From a virus: DNA of 25,538 nt. The position numbers were made by a program, and so were the translations under genes. The notes beneath the pieces were generated by a model, which made no database searches, was not told the origin of the DNA, and saw only the letters and a list, made by a program, of their open reading frames with translations. Shown piece after piece: positions 15,742 to 23,482 of this stretch. Numbering within the stretch: the first letter of the stretch is position 1; each line of letters opens with the position of its first letter. Where the stretch lies: IMG/VR virus record IMGVR_UViG_3300020189_002174, positions 1-25,538 of that record. One strand, given 5' to 3'.

Positions 15742-17514
15742 TTAAATTCTCCTCTTAACATTTGCTATAGTTGCTCTCGGCATATCTACTTTTCTTTCAA
15801 GACCCGGCTTTATGCTAAAGCCTTTAGTTAAATCAAATTTATAAGCCATATAAGCGTACATTAAAGCCATAAATCCATCATTTGGTACGGGGCCCTTAAC
15901 AAATGTTTTGACAGGCTGGCCTCCAACAATTTTGATTTTTGACTCCATTGAAGTACAGTGGTCTATTAACCACTCAAGATATTCATAGCTTTTCCATGGA
16001 AACCTTATTTTACCTTTTCTAAACAAATCTATTAGTTCGTCAATTAATAAATCTTTATTATAAGAAATTATTAGCTCATCCTCTCTATATTTCATGGGAT
16101 TTGCAAGGCTTCCACTTCCCTGTGCTCCAATAAACCTATCTCTATATAGCGTTTGAATATCGTGAACCACGTCCTGTCCGAAGAACCAGTCAGAAACTCC
16201 TCTGGTAATAGAAAATCTTCTATACATCTCTTTTATAGTGCTTTTTTTATAATCATATGTATTTTGCCTAAGCTTATGAGCGTGCTCGACCAGCAGAGTG
16301 CCATCGGGCTGGGCAGAAAGGATAACGACACAAGAGAACGACTGCCCACCGCTAGAATCAGGGTCGTCATCTTTGCCTCCCCAGTCAACTCCAAGATATG
16401 TAGTTTTTTCGTTCGACTTTATGTTCTTAGAAAAATATCGATCAGGATCCCTGCATAAGTTATAAATTTCCGCCTTAGTAAGAGGTGATCCTGCACCTGA
16501 ATAAAATTCTCCAACAACCTCGTTCTTCCAGATCCTTTCCGTTTGAGCCGGGTTATTTTCCGGCATCAGCTTTTCAATATTCTCTTTTGTAAAATAAGGA
16601 ATATAAAGCTGATTTATATGAAATCCTACAAAATCGCAATTCTCCGGATCTCTAGTACCAACCCACTTGCCCATTCCAATGGCCTCTACCTTTTTCTGCT
16701 TAGTTCCGCACAAAGGACATTGGACTATATTTTCATATAACCAAATAGATTTCCACCTGTCATCATCAGGCAGGTAAAAGGGGTAGGTTTTTCTGCAGTT
16801 AATGCATCCTAAGTGATAGTATCTTTGGTCAGACATATCCCAGATTGTTGCAAAGTGACTATTTTTACCCTTAGGTGTTCCAAAGTAAACTTGAACCCCC
16901 TGACCCACTGGGCCATATTTTGCTGCGGTAAGTATTTTAGTTGCGTTACCTATTGCGTGACCAAGCATATCCTGAACCTCGTCAAACATGGCTACATCAA
17001 CAGTCATACCACGAATTCTATCGCCGTCAGTGCCAAGGCTGTCTACCCACAAGGTGCCTGTCTCAAACTGCTTCATCGTAAGATTATCAACGGCATTAGC
17101 GCTTGAAAGTTTATTTTGCTCTATAAAATTATCCTTTGCAGTTCTTATAAGAGTTTCAAGCTTATCTTGAGAGAATTTTTTGACCTGCCCCAAGGCTGGG
17201 AAGAGATGAATAACTCGAATATTAGGCTCTGTAAAAAGTCCGCTATTCGTAAAAAAGAGATCAAGCGCTCCAGCCATAACTGTTGCGCCAACCTGACGGC
17301 CCTTCTTTATAACGACCGGCTTTCCATCTTTTCTAGTTGCATTTAGTGCAATATATCTATATACATCAGACATAAACTTCCAGCCCGAATCTACAATATT
17401 AAATTCTGAACCATCGAGAGTTAGATTGTTTTTGCAGAAATGGGCTGGGTCAAAATCAAGAAAACTGTTATTAAATTGATTTATTAATTCTTTTTCTTTT
17501 TTAGCTTTAGACAT
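15742..17514 (-). CDS. Terminase large subunit (GpA-like ATPase/nuclease)
   Basis: This is the motor that packages DNA and cuts concatemers. Numbering is from the chosen ATG (590 aa). A Walker A-like KKGRQVGATV is at 70-79 and Walker B VDVAMFDEVQ at 172-181. A zinc-ribbon-like insertion has C-x2-C pairs at 237/240 and 266/269, as in GpA-type terminases. The RNase H-like nuclease has Asp377 (YLGVDWGG) and a late Asp546 (PNDGFMALMYAY). The reading frame extends upstream to an ATG at 17556 (604 aa). I prefer 17514 because it lies 1 nt past the upstream stop (TAATATG); neither start has a good Shine-Dalgarno. It has no K-x-A-S motif, unlike many presumed virion proteins here. Confidence 0.92.
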   Translation of the reverse strand: MSKAKKEKELINQFNNSFLDFDPAHFCKNNLTLDGSEFNIVDSGWKFMSDVYRYIALNATRKDGKPVVIKKGRQVGATVMAGALDLFFTNSGLFTEPNIRVIHLFPALGQVKKFSQDKLETLIRTAKDNFIEQNKLSSANAVDNLTMKQFETGTLWVDSLGTDGDRIRGMTVDVAMFDEVQDMLGHAIGNATKILTAAKYGPVGQGVQVYFGTPKGKNSHFATIWDMSDQRYYHLGCINCRKTYPFYLPDDDRWKSIWLYENIVQCPLCGTKQKKVEAIGMGKWVGTRDPENCDFVGFHINQLYIPYFTKENIEKLMPENNPAQTERIWKNEVVGEFYSGAGSPLTKAEIYNLCRDPDRYFSKNIKSNEKTTYLGVDWGGKDDDPDSSGGQSFSCVVILSAQPDGTLLVEHAHKLRQNTYDYKKSTIKEMYRRFSITRGVSDWFFGQDVVHDIQTLYRDRFIGAQGSGSLANPMKYREDELIISYNKDLLIDELIDLFRKGKIRFPWKSYEYLEWLIDHCTSMESKIKIVGGQPVKTFVKGPVPNDGFMALMYAYMAYKFDLTKGFSIKPGLERKVDMPRATIANVKRRI

Positions 17515-17515
17515 A

Positions 17516-18118
17516 TTAACCAGAAGGTTGGGCATGATTGAAGTAGTCTGCAACATCAGACTCTAGCTTTTCATCCCCGTTTTCTGGTATATATTTTACT
17601 TCTTTTTTTAAATCTTTATTTGCATTAAGAGTGTTTTCTAGTAAGGCTTTGAATTTTTTATTATCTAGTCTAGACTCTATTTCTTGAAAATTTAATTCTG
17701 GGTGGTTTCTACAGTGAGTAATAATAACTGGGACGCTAGCTTCTGGCCTATCAGCAGAGAACTCTTTCATATAGTTTATAACAGACTTCACTTTTGATAT
17801 GAAATCTGAGTTGCAAGACTTACAATTATATTTATTGCAAGAGCATCCGGAGCACTGGCATGCACCATCACACGCATTGCATTCAGATGCTTTCTTTGAA
17901 ATGCTTGCATCTTCTGTTTCTTTTATAAGCTCAAAACCAGCGCGATTCCTTATGTCAGCCATTTTTTCTTCAATTGTATCGAAGTCATTTCTCTTTTTAA
18001 ATATGCTCTGAAGATTTTCGAGATAATTACCTTTTTTTTCTAAAGTTTTTTCAAAATCAGAAATCCAATCAGCTGTAGTTTTATAGCTTTCACTTAAGCC
18101 CTGTCTATTAACTTTCAT
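17516..18118 (-). CDS. Cysteine-cluster protein upstream of terminase
   Basis: The N-terminal third of this 200-aa protein is helical and charged, with SKKAS at 74-78. Then come eight cysteines within 23 residues (80, 83, 87, 89, 92, 94, 99, 102; CNACDGACQCSGCSC and CKSC), which could bind two or more zinc ions or an iron-sulphur cluster. The C-terminal part (RPEASVPVIITHCRNHPELN, about 124-143, and FQEIESRLDNKKFKALLENT) looks like a small folded helical domain. It ends 1 nt before the large terminase start. A packaging accessory, DNA-binding or structural role is possible. The only firm statement is the metal-site-like cluster. Confidence 0.7.
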   Translation of the reverse strand: MKVNRQGLSESYKTTADWISDFEKTLEKKGNYLENLQSIFKKRNDFDTIEEKMADIRNRAGFELIKETEDASISKKASECNACDGACQCSGCSCNKYNCKSCNSDFISKVKSVINYMKEFSADRPEASVPVIITHCRNHPELNFQEIESRLDNKKFKALLENTLNANKDLKKEVKYIPENGDEKLESDVADYFNHAQPSG

Positions 18119-18127
18119 TTTAAGCTC

Positions 18128-19168
18128 CTATGACAAATAGTTTTTCATGAAATCTATGCTAAGCTTTTCATCTTTATCTTCGCCAACTGTTCCGCGATCC
18201 TTAAAGAATGGGAAGCCACTATCCATGCATATCTGGATTATCTCAAGCTCCTCTCTATCTGTTATATCGTACTTTTCTTTTAGAGCTTGATAAACTTCGT
18301 CCATTGGTTTGCCGGCCGACACATGTGCGTTAATCATCATTCCGGTTATTGCTCGCTGGAACGGAGTAATTGTTATAACCATACCTCGACTATGAGGCGT
18401 TGTAGCTTCTTTTACGATGTCTACGCTCTCTCCTTCGGCGTTTAGCCACATAGGAGCATCAGTTGATGCCTTCTTGGAGTGCTCTTCCTTTATTTTCTTC
18501 TTGAGGTTATTAAGATGATCCTTGAGAGTTATAACATCTCTCATTATATGACCTCTAATTTCCTCAAGTTTTTCTAAATCTAGGACGCTTTCCACATCAT
18601 CCTTAATTGCTCTAGATATTTGAGAGTTTAATCTATCTAAAAATACAATAGCTTTTTCGCAGCCAGTTGTGGTGCGCCCATCATGCATAGGTATTTTTGC
18701 AGGATACTCGCCCGAGATATAATCCATAAACTTTGTTAGGTCGCCATCGTTTGCATAGTCTGTCTCTTTTTCTTCAGCTTCTCCGTCAAGCTCATTTGCA
18801 GACAAATTTGAGCCGGGGATTAAATCAGAAAGCTTTGTATCTCCATGCTCTTCTAATAGATCTTCAACATCTTTGTCCAACTCCTCAAGCTCCTCAGCAA
18901 GCTCGCCTAAGCTTTCATCTCCCTCGGCAAGACCCTCAAGAGCCTCCTGGAGGGTCATGTCTTTATATTCTTCTTCGGCAAAGTCATTCTCAGAAAAATC
19001 TCCAGTCGGGAAAACATCTCCTACGACACCTTCTTCACCTGATCCGAACTCTTCCATGGCTTTTTCGAGAACGCTTAGCTCATCATCCTTATCTTCAGCG
19101 TAGCTTATAGAATCCATAGCAAAATCTTCCACATAAGCAGAATCTTCATAGTAGGCTTCTTTTTTCAT
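18128..19168 (-). CDS. Acidic protein with helical C-terminal domain, unknown function
   Basis: From the ATG at 19168 the product is 346 aa (MKKEAYYEDSAYVEDF). I chose this start because GGGAGAGAAA lies directly before it. The frame extends 16 codons further to an ATG at 19216, whose AGGG is too close. The first 130 residues are extremely acidic. The middle is a coiled coil (about 190-230) with SKKAS after it. The C-terminal domain (TPFQRAITGMMINAHVSAGK, then DEVYQALKEKYDITDREELE) looks folded and helical. It lies 9 nt upstream of the cysteine-cluster gene. The acidic head and candidate cleavage sites would suit a virion or core protein. No family name can be given. Confidence 0.7.
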   Translation of the reverse strand: MKKEAYYEDSAYVEDFAMDSISYAEDKDDELSVLEKAMEEFGSGEEGVVGDVFPTGDFSENDFAEEEYKDMTLQEALEGLAEGDESLGELAEELEELDKDVEDLLEEHGDTKLSDLIPGSNLSANELDGEAEEKETDYANDGDLTKFMDYISGEYPAKIPMHDGRTTTGCEKAIVFLDRLNSQISRAIKDDVESVLDLEKLEEIRGHIMRDVITLKDHLNNLKKKIKEEHSKKASTDAPMWLNAEGESVDIVKEATTPHSRGMVITITPFQRAITGMMINAHVSAGKPMDEVYQALKEKYDITDREELEIIQICMDSGFPFFKDRGTVGEDKDEKLSIDFMKNYLS

Positions 19169-19220
19169 TTTCTCTCCCATTTTTGTATTTTTTATTCTTA
19201 AATATTTTTTAGACATAACC

Positions 19221-19661
19221 CTAACCTATTAAGCTATATATACCATAATATATATTAGTATTATTATCATCTGAATAATAATCATTATATTCTTTTGGAT
19301 AACTGTATTGCGCCTTTGGCATTTGCCCGATCATAATATGGGGATAATTAGGGCTTCCGTTTAGTCCATCGATGCCAACGGGGGTTTCTTTTCCATCTTC
19401 ATCGTACTTGCAATCAACGGATTTGCCATTATCCATTATCTTATCTGCATATGGGCATTTTTTCGGCTCTTCAATCAAAAAAAGCAAGTCCAAGTTATAT
19501 TCCATTGCGTCTCTCAAATCATCATCATCATCAAGATTGCTCAAAGGAATCATAAAGCTGGCAACAGGAGTGTTTTCACGCTCCAGGCAGCCTCCTGCAC
19601 TCTTGCATCCGAAAGGTATTTTGAGTCCAAATGGACATTTGTGAAGTTTGCCTCTAATCAT
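19221..19661 (-). CDS. Small protein with paired cysteine motifs
   Basis: This 146-aa protein has five cysteines (9, 19, 25, 69, 84) in two similar halves: CPFGLKIPFGCKSAGGC and CPYADKI followed by VDC. The paired CP(F/Y)-x2-KI pattern suggests an internal duplication that forms a metal site. The last 35 residues are Tyr/Asn/Asp-rich and probably disordered. It starts 40 nt after the nucleotidyltransferase gene with only a weak AAGAAG site. It is near but not within the terminase/portal pair. Zinc or iron-sulphur binding is inferred from cysteine spacing alone. Confidence 0.65.
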   Translation of the reverse strand: MIRGKLHKCPFGLKIPFGCKSAGGCLERENTPVASFMIPLSNLDDDDDLRDAMEYNLDLLFLIEEPKKCPYADKIMDNGKSVDCKYDEDGKETPVGIDGLNGSPNYPHIMIGQMPKAQYSYPKEYNDYYSDDNNTNIYYGIYSLIG

Positions 19662-19701
19662 AGTCTTCTTTTAAAATATAATATATTAGTAAAGTTTTGT
19701 A

Positions 19702-20457
19702 CTATAGCCCATCTAAATATCTTTTTACCATTTTTCTGCTTATTATTTCTCTCTTAAACTCTCCAGATAATGGTACTAGATCTAAAATCTCCATTGTTAT
19801 TAGGTTTTTTAGCGTTCTTTCGGGATCGATCTTTATTGTTTCCCCAATTACGTTTTCAATATATGCAGGCTTTATCTCTGGATGTTCTGCAAAATACTTT
19901 TTATTATTTACAACAAAATCTATGATCTCCTGATCTATATCAAAACCAAGCCTAGATGAAAAGTTTATAGCCCTCCAAAGTCTATTTGGATCGTCTGTTA
20001 AAGATATCTCTGGCGGAACAGGTGTTTTTATTATTTTTTCGTCATTATCTTTCTTACCAGAGCCAATGGGGTCTGTTATCTCAAGAGTTTCAAGATTCAT
20101 ATGTAGAGTATTTATAGTAAAGTCCCTGCTATAAACTTCTTTCAAATTTTTATCTACATTTCCAATATAATCTACTGCAGATTCTGAAATAAAATTGCTA
20201 GAGAAATCAACAATATGATCATCTAAATACAGGGTAATGTGTCCATCATCAAAAACTTTAAAGAATTTCTGAAAATGATCGGCAACTAAAACAGCCAGCC
20301 TTGTTATATCGGATGAGTTAGTTGTAATATCTATGTCTGAATCTAGATCTTTTTTGTTACTTAGATATAAACCTCTAGGTATACCGCCAACGGCGAAGGG
20401 CTGAGATATTTTGTTATTCTCTGCTATTTCAAGAATTGTTTTAAATATCTCTCGCAT
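19702..20457 (-). CDS. CCA-adding/poly(A) polymerase family nucleotidyltransferase, short
   Basis: This 251-aa enzyme belongs to the class II nucleotidyltransferases that add CCA to tRNA or A tails to RNA. Visible motifs are AVGGIPRGLYL (22-32), the catalytic carboxylates Asp41 and Asp43 (SDIDIT), a probable third carboxylate Asp84 (HIVDFSS), RDFTINTLHMNLE (111-123) and DDPNRLWRAINFSSRLGF (155-172), which correspond to the head and neck regions. Bacterial CCA enzymes are usually about 400 residues, so the body and tail domains are missing or reduced. All catalytic residues appear intact. Its place between virion genes is unusual. The substrate (tRNA repair, phage RNA tailing or something else) cannot be told; no tRNA gene lies in this window. 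Confidence 0.85.
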   Translation of the reverse strand: MREIFKTILEIAENNKISQPFAVGGIPRGLYLSNKKDLDSDIDITTNSSDITRLAVLVADHFQKFFKVFDDGHITLYLDDHIVDFSSNFISESAVDYIGNVDKNLKEVYSRDFTINTLHMNLETLEITDPIGSGKKDNDEKIIKTPVPPEISLTDDPNRLWRAINFSSRLGFDIDQEIIDFVVNNKKYFAEHPEIKPAYIENVIGETIKIDPERTLKNLITMEILDLVPLSGEFKREIISRKMVKRYLDGL

Positions 20458-20462
20458 GCTGC

Positions 20463-21983
20463 TTACTCAACCGGCAGAGCTTCTTCTGGCTCAGGTGCTG
20501 TCTCGGGTGCTGGAGGCTCTTCCGCCTGCTCTGAGGCCCCCTGTGCTGCCCCGGGTAAAGGCCCGCCAGCTTCTAGCAGAGTCTTTGCATTAGACAGCTG
20601 ACCCATCATTTTTGTGACGCGAGTTAGGGCGTAGGAAAATGCATCAATTAGCTTGCTCTGAGATTCTGCAAGCTCTGGAAACATAGAGGCGATCCCAATT
20701 TTGTCTAGCATAATATCAAACTCAGCAAGTTGCCTGATGATCCGCCTATCTGCAAGCATCCCTGCTACCTCATCTAGCTTTCTGGCTGCATCTTCCAAAT
20801 TTATATTTCCAGCCAGAGCATCGTACTCCCCGGGCTGAGGTCCGGGAATAGGCTCAATATCCCTAAGCTTTGCAGGCTCGACATCATCTGGCTCAGGAAC
20901 TTCAACTCCAGATTTCTGCTCTTGCTGACTTGGACCGCTTGGCGCAGGCTCCTCCTGCGGAGCGGGAGCGCCAGGTATTGCTTCGGCTTGCCCCTCTGGG
21001 CTAGGAGGCGGCACCTCTGCTTGCTCTTCGGCTATTTCTTGTGCAATTTTTAGCAGAGTATCTGCGTGAACATCGTGTCCTGCTTTTTTAAATATTCCGG
21101 CAGTCCTATGGGTAACATCACTCATAGTGCTTGCCATTTTAACCCGCTTTATCAAAGAGCTTAATTCAAAAAGATGTTTTGCCATCTCAGAATATTCATC
21201 ATAAGGAATATCTCCATCCCTAAGAAGGGTATCGATTCTTTTGCAAGCTCTATTTATTGATTTTTTCCAGTTTACTATTTTTTCTCTCTCTAAACTACCT
21301 TCATCTACTTTGGGCTCTGGCAAGCTACTAGAAGTAAAACTGTCACCAGGCATGTTGTTGCCACGATTTCTGCCAGAAGAGTTATATCCAGTTGTATCTT
21401 GGGTATAAAAGCCATTTCCAACTAGACCTGATTGAAATAAAGATTCTTTTTTCATTTTATCTTCCTTATTATTAGCATACTTAAGATGTTGGCCGCTACT
21501 GAAGTAATCAAACCATCTTAAAAACTTTTGCTTTTCTTCGTTATCTAAAATATTACTATAAAATTGCAGGGCAGCTTCTTTTGTTCGCTTTCCGCTTTTG
21601 CAATCTTTATATATTTTGTGAACTAATTCAAGCCAATTGTTTAAATCGACCTCCTCTGTTAGGCTATCTACAGATAAGCCTGGATTTGGATATGCAATTT
21701 TTTTAATTGGAGAAGATGCAATCTTTATTTTTAGTAGCCCATAAAGAACATCCCCAGCATCACTTGAGTTTTTAATAATATTCGAGGCAGCTTCATTGGA
21801 GAGGGCAACCTCCATTTTGCGAGCCTCTCGCCTCAGATAGGTGTATCTAGCCAACTCTTCATCGCTAGACACCCCAATATCAGTTAGGTGGGCAGCTCTT
21901 TTTGCGATAGGCAGCAGAAGATCTATATTATCTTCGTTCATGTTTGCTATCTTTTTTCTAAAGTAATTATTTATTTTTACCAT
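20463..21983 (-). CDS. Two-part virion-type protein, possibly two products from one frame
   Basis: Residues 1-176 of this 506-aa protein are a helical, basic domain. Residues 177-506 begin MKKESLFQSGLVGNGFYTQD and contain a disordered Ser/Asn segment, helices, a Pro/Glu-rich linker (about 320-380), a folded-looking helical block (IMLDKIGIASMFPELAESQ, 424-442, then TRVTKMMGQLSNAKTLLEA) and an acidic Pro/Glu tail. K-x-A-S motifs are at 87-90 and 282-285. A strong in-frame ribosome site before M177 could give a 330-aa product. It overlaps the end of the 80-aa gene by 17 bp. No family is recognised. The composition suggests a virion or assembly protein. Confidence 0.72.
   Translation of the reverse strand: MVKINNYFRKKIANMNEDNIDLLLPIAKRAAHLTDIGVSSDEELARYTYLRREARKMEVALSNEAASNIIKNSSDAGDVLYGLLKIKIASSPIKKIAYPNPGLSVDSLTEEVDLNNWLELVHKIYKDCKSGKRTKEAALQFYSNILDNEEKQKFLRWFDYFSSGQHLKYANNKEDKMKKESLFQSGLVGNGFYTQDTTGYNSSGRNRGNNMPGDSFTSSSLPEPKVDEGSLEREKIVNWKKSINRACKRIDTLLRDGDIPYDEYSEMAKHLFELSSLIKRVKMASTMSDVTHRTAGIFKKAGHDVHADTLLKIAQEIAEEQAEVPPPSPEGQAEAIPGAPAPQEEPAPSGPSQQEQKSGVEVPEPDDVEPAKLRDIEPIPGPQPGEYDALAGNINLEDAARKLDEVAGMLADRRIIRQLAEFDIMLDKIGIASMFPELAESQSKLIDAFSYALTRVTKMMGQLSNAKTLLEAGGPLPGAAQGASEQAEEPPAPETAPEPEEALPVE
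21456..21467 (-). promoter_or_regulatory. Internal ribosome binding site in the 506-aa gene
   Basis: The minus strand reads AAGGAAGATAAA and then ATG at 21455, in frame (codon 177). The sequence and spacing are as good as those of neighbouring real starts, and the peptide that follows (MKKES) looks like the probable MKKEA start of the acidic protein at 19168. It may produce a separate 330-aa protein ending at 20463. Confidence 0.45.
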
Positions 21984-22209
21984 CTTTAATGCTCTCTTGA
22001 AGCTCTTCTATTGCCTTAATCCAATCTGCCTTATTTTTACCAACCATATCATCTAACTTCCGCTTTATATAACCGAGATATTTATCCAAATCTCCATCGG
22101 GAATCTTTTTATCCTCATAATCTTTCGTTGCATCTTTTATCCAGGAACGAAATGAAATTATCGAATTTAAGTCTTCCTTTAGATTTAATGTAACTTTTTT
22201 ATTTTTCAT
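21967..22209 (-). CDS. Small charged protein (80 aa)
   Basis: This 80-aa, Lys/Asp-rich, probably helical protein begins MKNKKVTLNLKEDLNSIISF. It has no motif I recognise. AGGAATATAAA precedes the ATG, and the gene lies 18 nt after the candidate small terminase and overlaps the 506-aa gene by 17 bp. This supports a genuine, coupled gene. The function is unknown. Confidence 0.65.
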   Translation of the reverse strand: MKNKKVTLNLKEDLNSIISFRSWIKDATKDYEDKKIPDGDLDKYLGYIKRKLDDMVGKNKADWIKAIEELQESIKDGKNK

Positions 22210-22227
22210 TTTATATTCCTAAATATG

Positions 22228-22911
22228 CTAAACATCTATTACGTCTGCTTCTATAAAGCCCGCAGTCTCTGTATCCGCAGAATTCATGCGCCTATTTAGA
22301 GCATCCATAAAAACCGGTATAAGATCTGGATCCATCTGATGTAGAATTTCCATAACAGACTCCCTTAGAATTCTTGCTTGCTCATTAATAACATTAATAT
22401 TAATATTATGCTCAATTTTATGGTCAGCAACGCCTTCAATATATTTTTTCCAATCTTGCATTAAAGATTTCATTGTGTTTATATATTCTAAAAATATTTT
22501 ATCTTCTTTTATTGTCCCGCCAGTTTGAAGAACATTATAGTAGTATTCTATTCTTGAATTAACCAAAGAATCCATTTCCAGAAGCCTTCTCGTTACATCC
22601 AGCTCTCCAGAGGCAATTTCTTCTATCTTCTGCCGGTAAGCAGAAGAGTTTTTAACTATCATTCTAGCCTCAGCTTCGGACGCTTCCTTTGAAACTTCGA
22701 CTCTCCTATTTTTTATATCATCAAGAACTTCACCCTTAAGGTTTAGGTGCTCAGTTCTAAACTTTTGCAAAGTCATATAGGATATATGCATTCTTTTTTT
22801 TCTAGGATACTTATCCTTAAGCCAGGATTCAACGCCCTTTACAGACTCGCCTTCTAGAAGTTTTTTTATAAGCTCTTCTTTATCTGGGTGATTTAAAACT
22901 TTCTTACTCAC
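22228..22911 (-). CDS. Candidate terminase small subunit
   Basis: This 227-aa protein could recognise phage DNA for packaging. Residues about 9-55 (KEELIKKLLEGESVKGVESW, then MHISYMTLQKFRTEHL) look like a helix-turn-helix unit of the kind found at the N-terminus of small terminases. A long helical middle (about 90-190) could be the oligomerisation region. A gene on the terminase side of a head module with this build suits TerS. Against it, five genes separate it from TerL, and it carries SKEAS at 74-78. The start is GTG (22911-22909) with GGAGATAAA in front. It is the first gene after a terminator hairpin. The assignment is by architecture only. Confidence 0.5.
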   Translation of the reverse strand: MSKKVLNHPDKEELIKKLLEGESVKGVESWLKDKYPRKKRMHISYMTLQKFRTEHLNLKGEVLDDIKNRRVEVSKEASEAEARMIVKNSSAYRQKIEEIASGELDVTRRLLEMDSLVNSRIEYYYNVLQTGGTIKEDKIFLEYINTMKSLMQDWKKYIEGVADHKIEHNININVINEQARILRESVMEILHQMDPDLIPVFMDALNRRMNSADTETAGFIEADVIDV

Positions 22912-22921
22912 TTTATCTCCA

Positions 22922-22962
22922 TAAAAAAATATCCCGGCTATATATTACTATGCCGAGATATT
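22922..22962 (-). terminator. Hairpin terminator in front of the candidate small terminase gene
   Basis: On the minus strand an 11-bp stem (22962-22952 with 22938-22928) contains one G-U pair and a 13-nt loop, and it is followed by a T tract. It sits between the 162-aa stop (22987) and the GTG start, with the Shine-Dalgarno only a few bases past the T run. It ends the rightmost transcript or acts as an attenuator for the terminase operon. Confidence 0.75.
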
Positions 22963-22986
22963 ATTATAATTTTAATAATCAGAATA
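22963..22986 (-). promoter_or_regulatory. Possible -10 element beside the hairpin
   Basis: The minus strand has TATAAT at 22968-22963, directly before the hairpin. If used, the transcript would begin with the stem-loop at 22962-22928, making it a 5' structured leader and not a terminator. AT-rich DNA makes chance matches likely, and no -35 box is clear. Confidence 0.25.
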
Positions 22987-23475
22987 TTATTTGAGCTTAG
23001 ATATGATTTCGTCAACCATATTGGCTTCTTTTACGAGCCCTATATTATCAAGATGATTTGCAAAATGTATAAGGCTTGTTTGCATGGAAACATCGCCTGG
23101 ATTAAAAACCTGATCTCCGACCTTAAAGCCTTCATTATAATCGAACTTTTCTCCAGTCAGAGGATTTTCGACAACTCCATCGCCTATCCTTCTTGCCTGC
23201 AGGCCGACATAGCCCGGAACATACCTTGTGGACAGGTGAGGGCTTACCTCTTTGGCTTCTTTCAACTCACTGTCTGAGTGCTCGGGAGTAATGCCGTACA
23301 GTCCTTCGAAAGATCTATCTGGAGGAGTGTTATATTTTTCGCTTATATACTTATCCCTGGTAGCATCAGTTATTGCGGCACCTTGGAAGCTATTAAATAT
23401 ACCATGCTGATCAGCTTCTGCTAGCTTAACAATTTTGTTATATAACTTTATTTTTCTTGTTCTTTTGCTAGGCAT
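22987..23475 (-). CDS. Hypothetical protein (162 aa)
   Basis: The N-terminus is basic (MPSKRTRKIKLYNKIVKLAE). The middle (about 75-130) is Gly/Pro/Val-rich and probably beta-structured (PHLSTRYVPGYVGLQARRIG). The C-terminus, 136-162 (HFANHLDNIGLVKEANMVDE and then IISKL), is the helical-hairpin motif shared with other window proteins. GAGGAATC precedes the ATG. It starts 7 nt past the 519-aa gene and is last before the hairpin terminator. It is possibly a minor virion protein; no family is recognised. Confidence 0.7.
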   Translation of the reverse strand: MPSKRTRKIKLYNKIVKLAEADQHGIFNSFQGAAITDATRDKYISEKYNTPPDRSFEGLYGITPEHSDSELKEAKEVSPHLSTRYVPGYVGLQARRIGDGVVENPLTGEKFDYNEGFKVGDQVFNPGDVSMQTSLIHFANHLDNIGLVKEANMVDEIISKLK

Positions 23476-23482
23476 GATTCCT

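Noticed and set aside
17515-17556. Large terminase starting at the ATG at 17556
   Set aside because: It would overlap the upstream gene by 41 bp and has only a weak GAG before it. The ATG at 17514 adjoins the upstream stop and begins with the more natural MSKAKKEKE. The choice is not certain.
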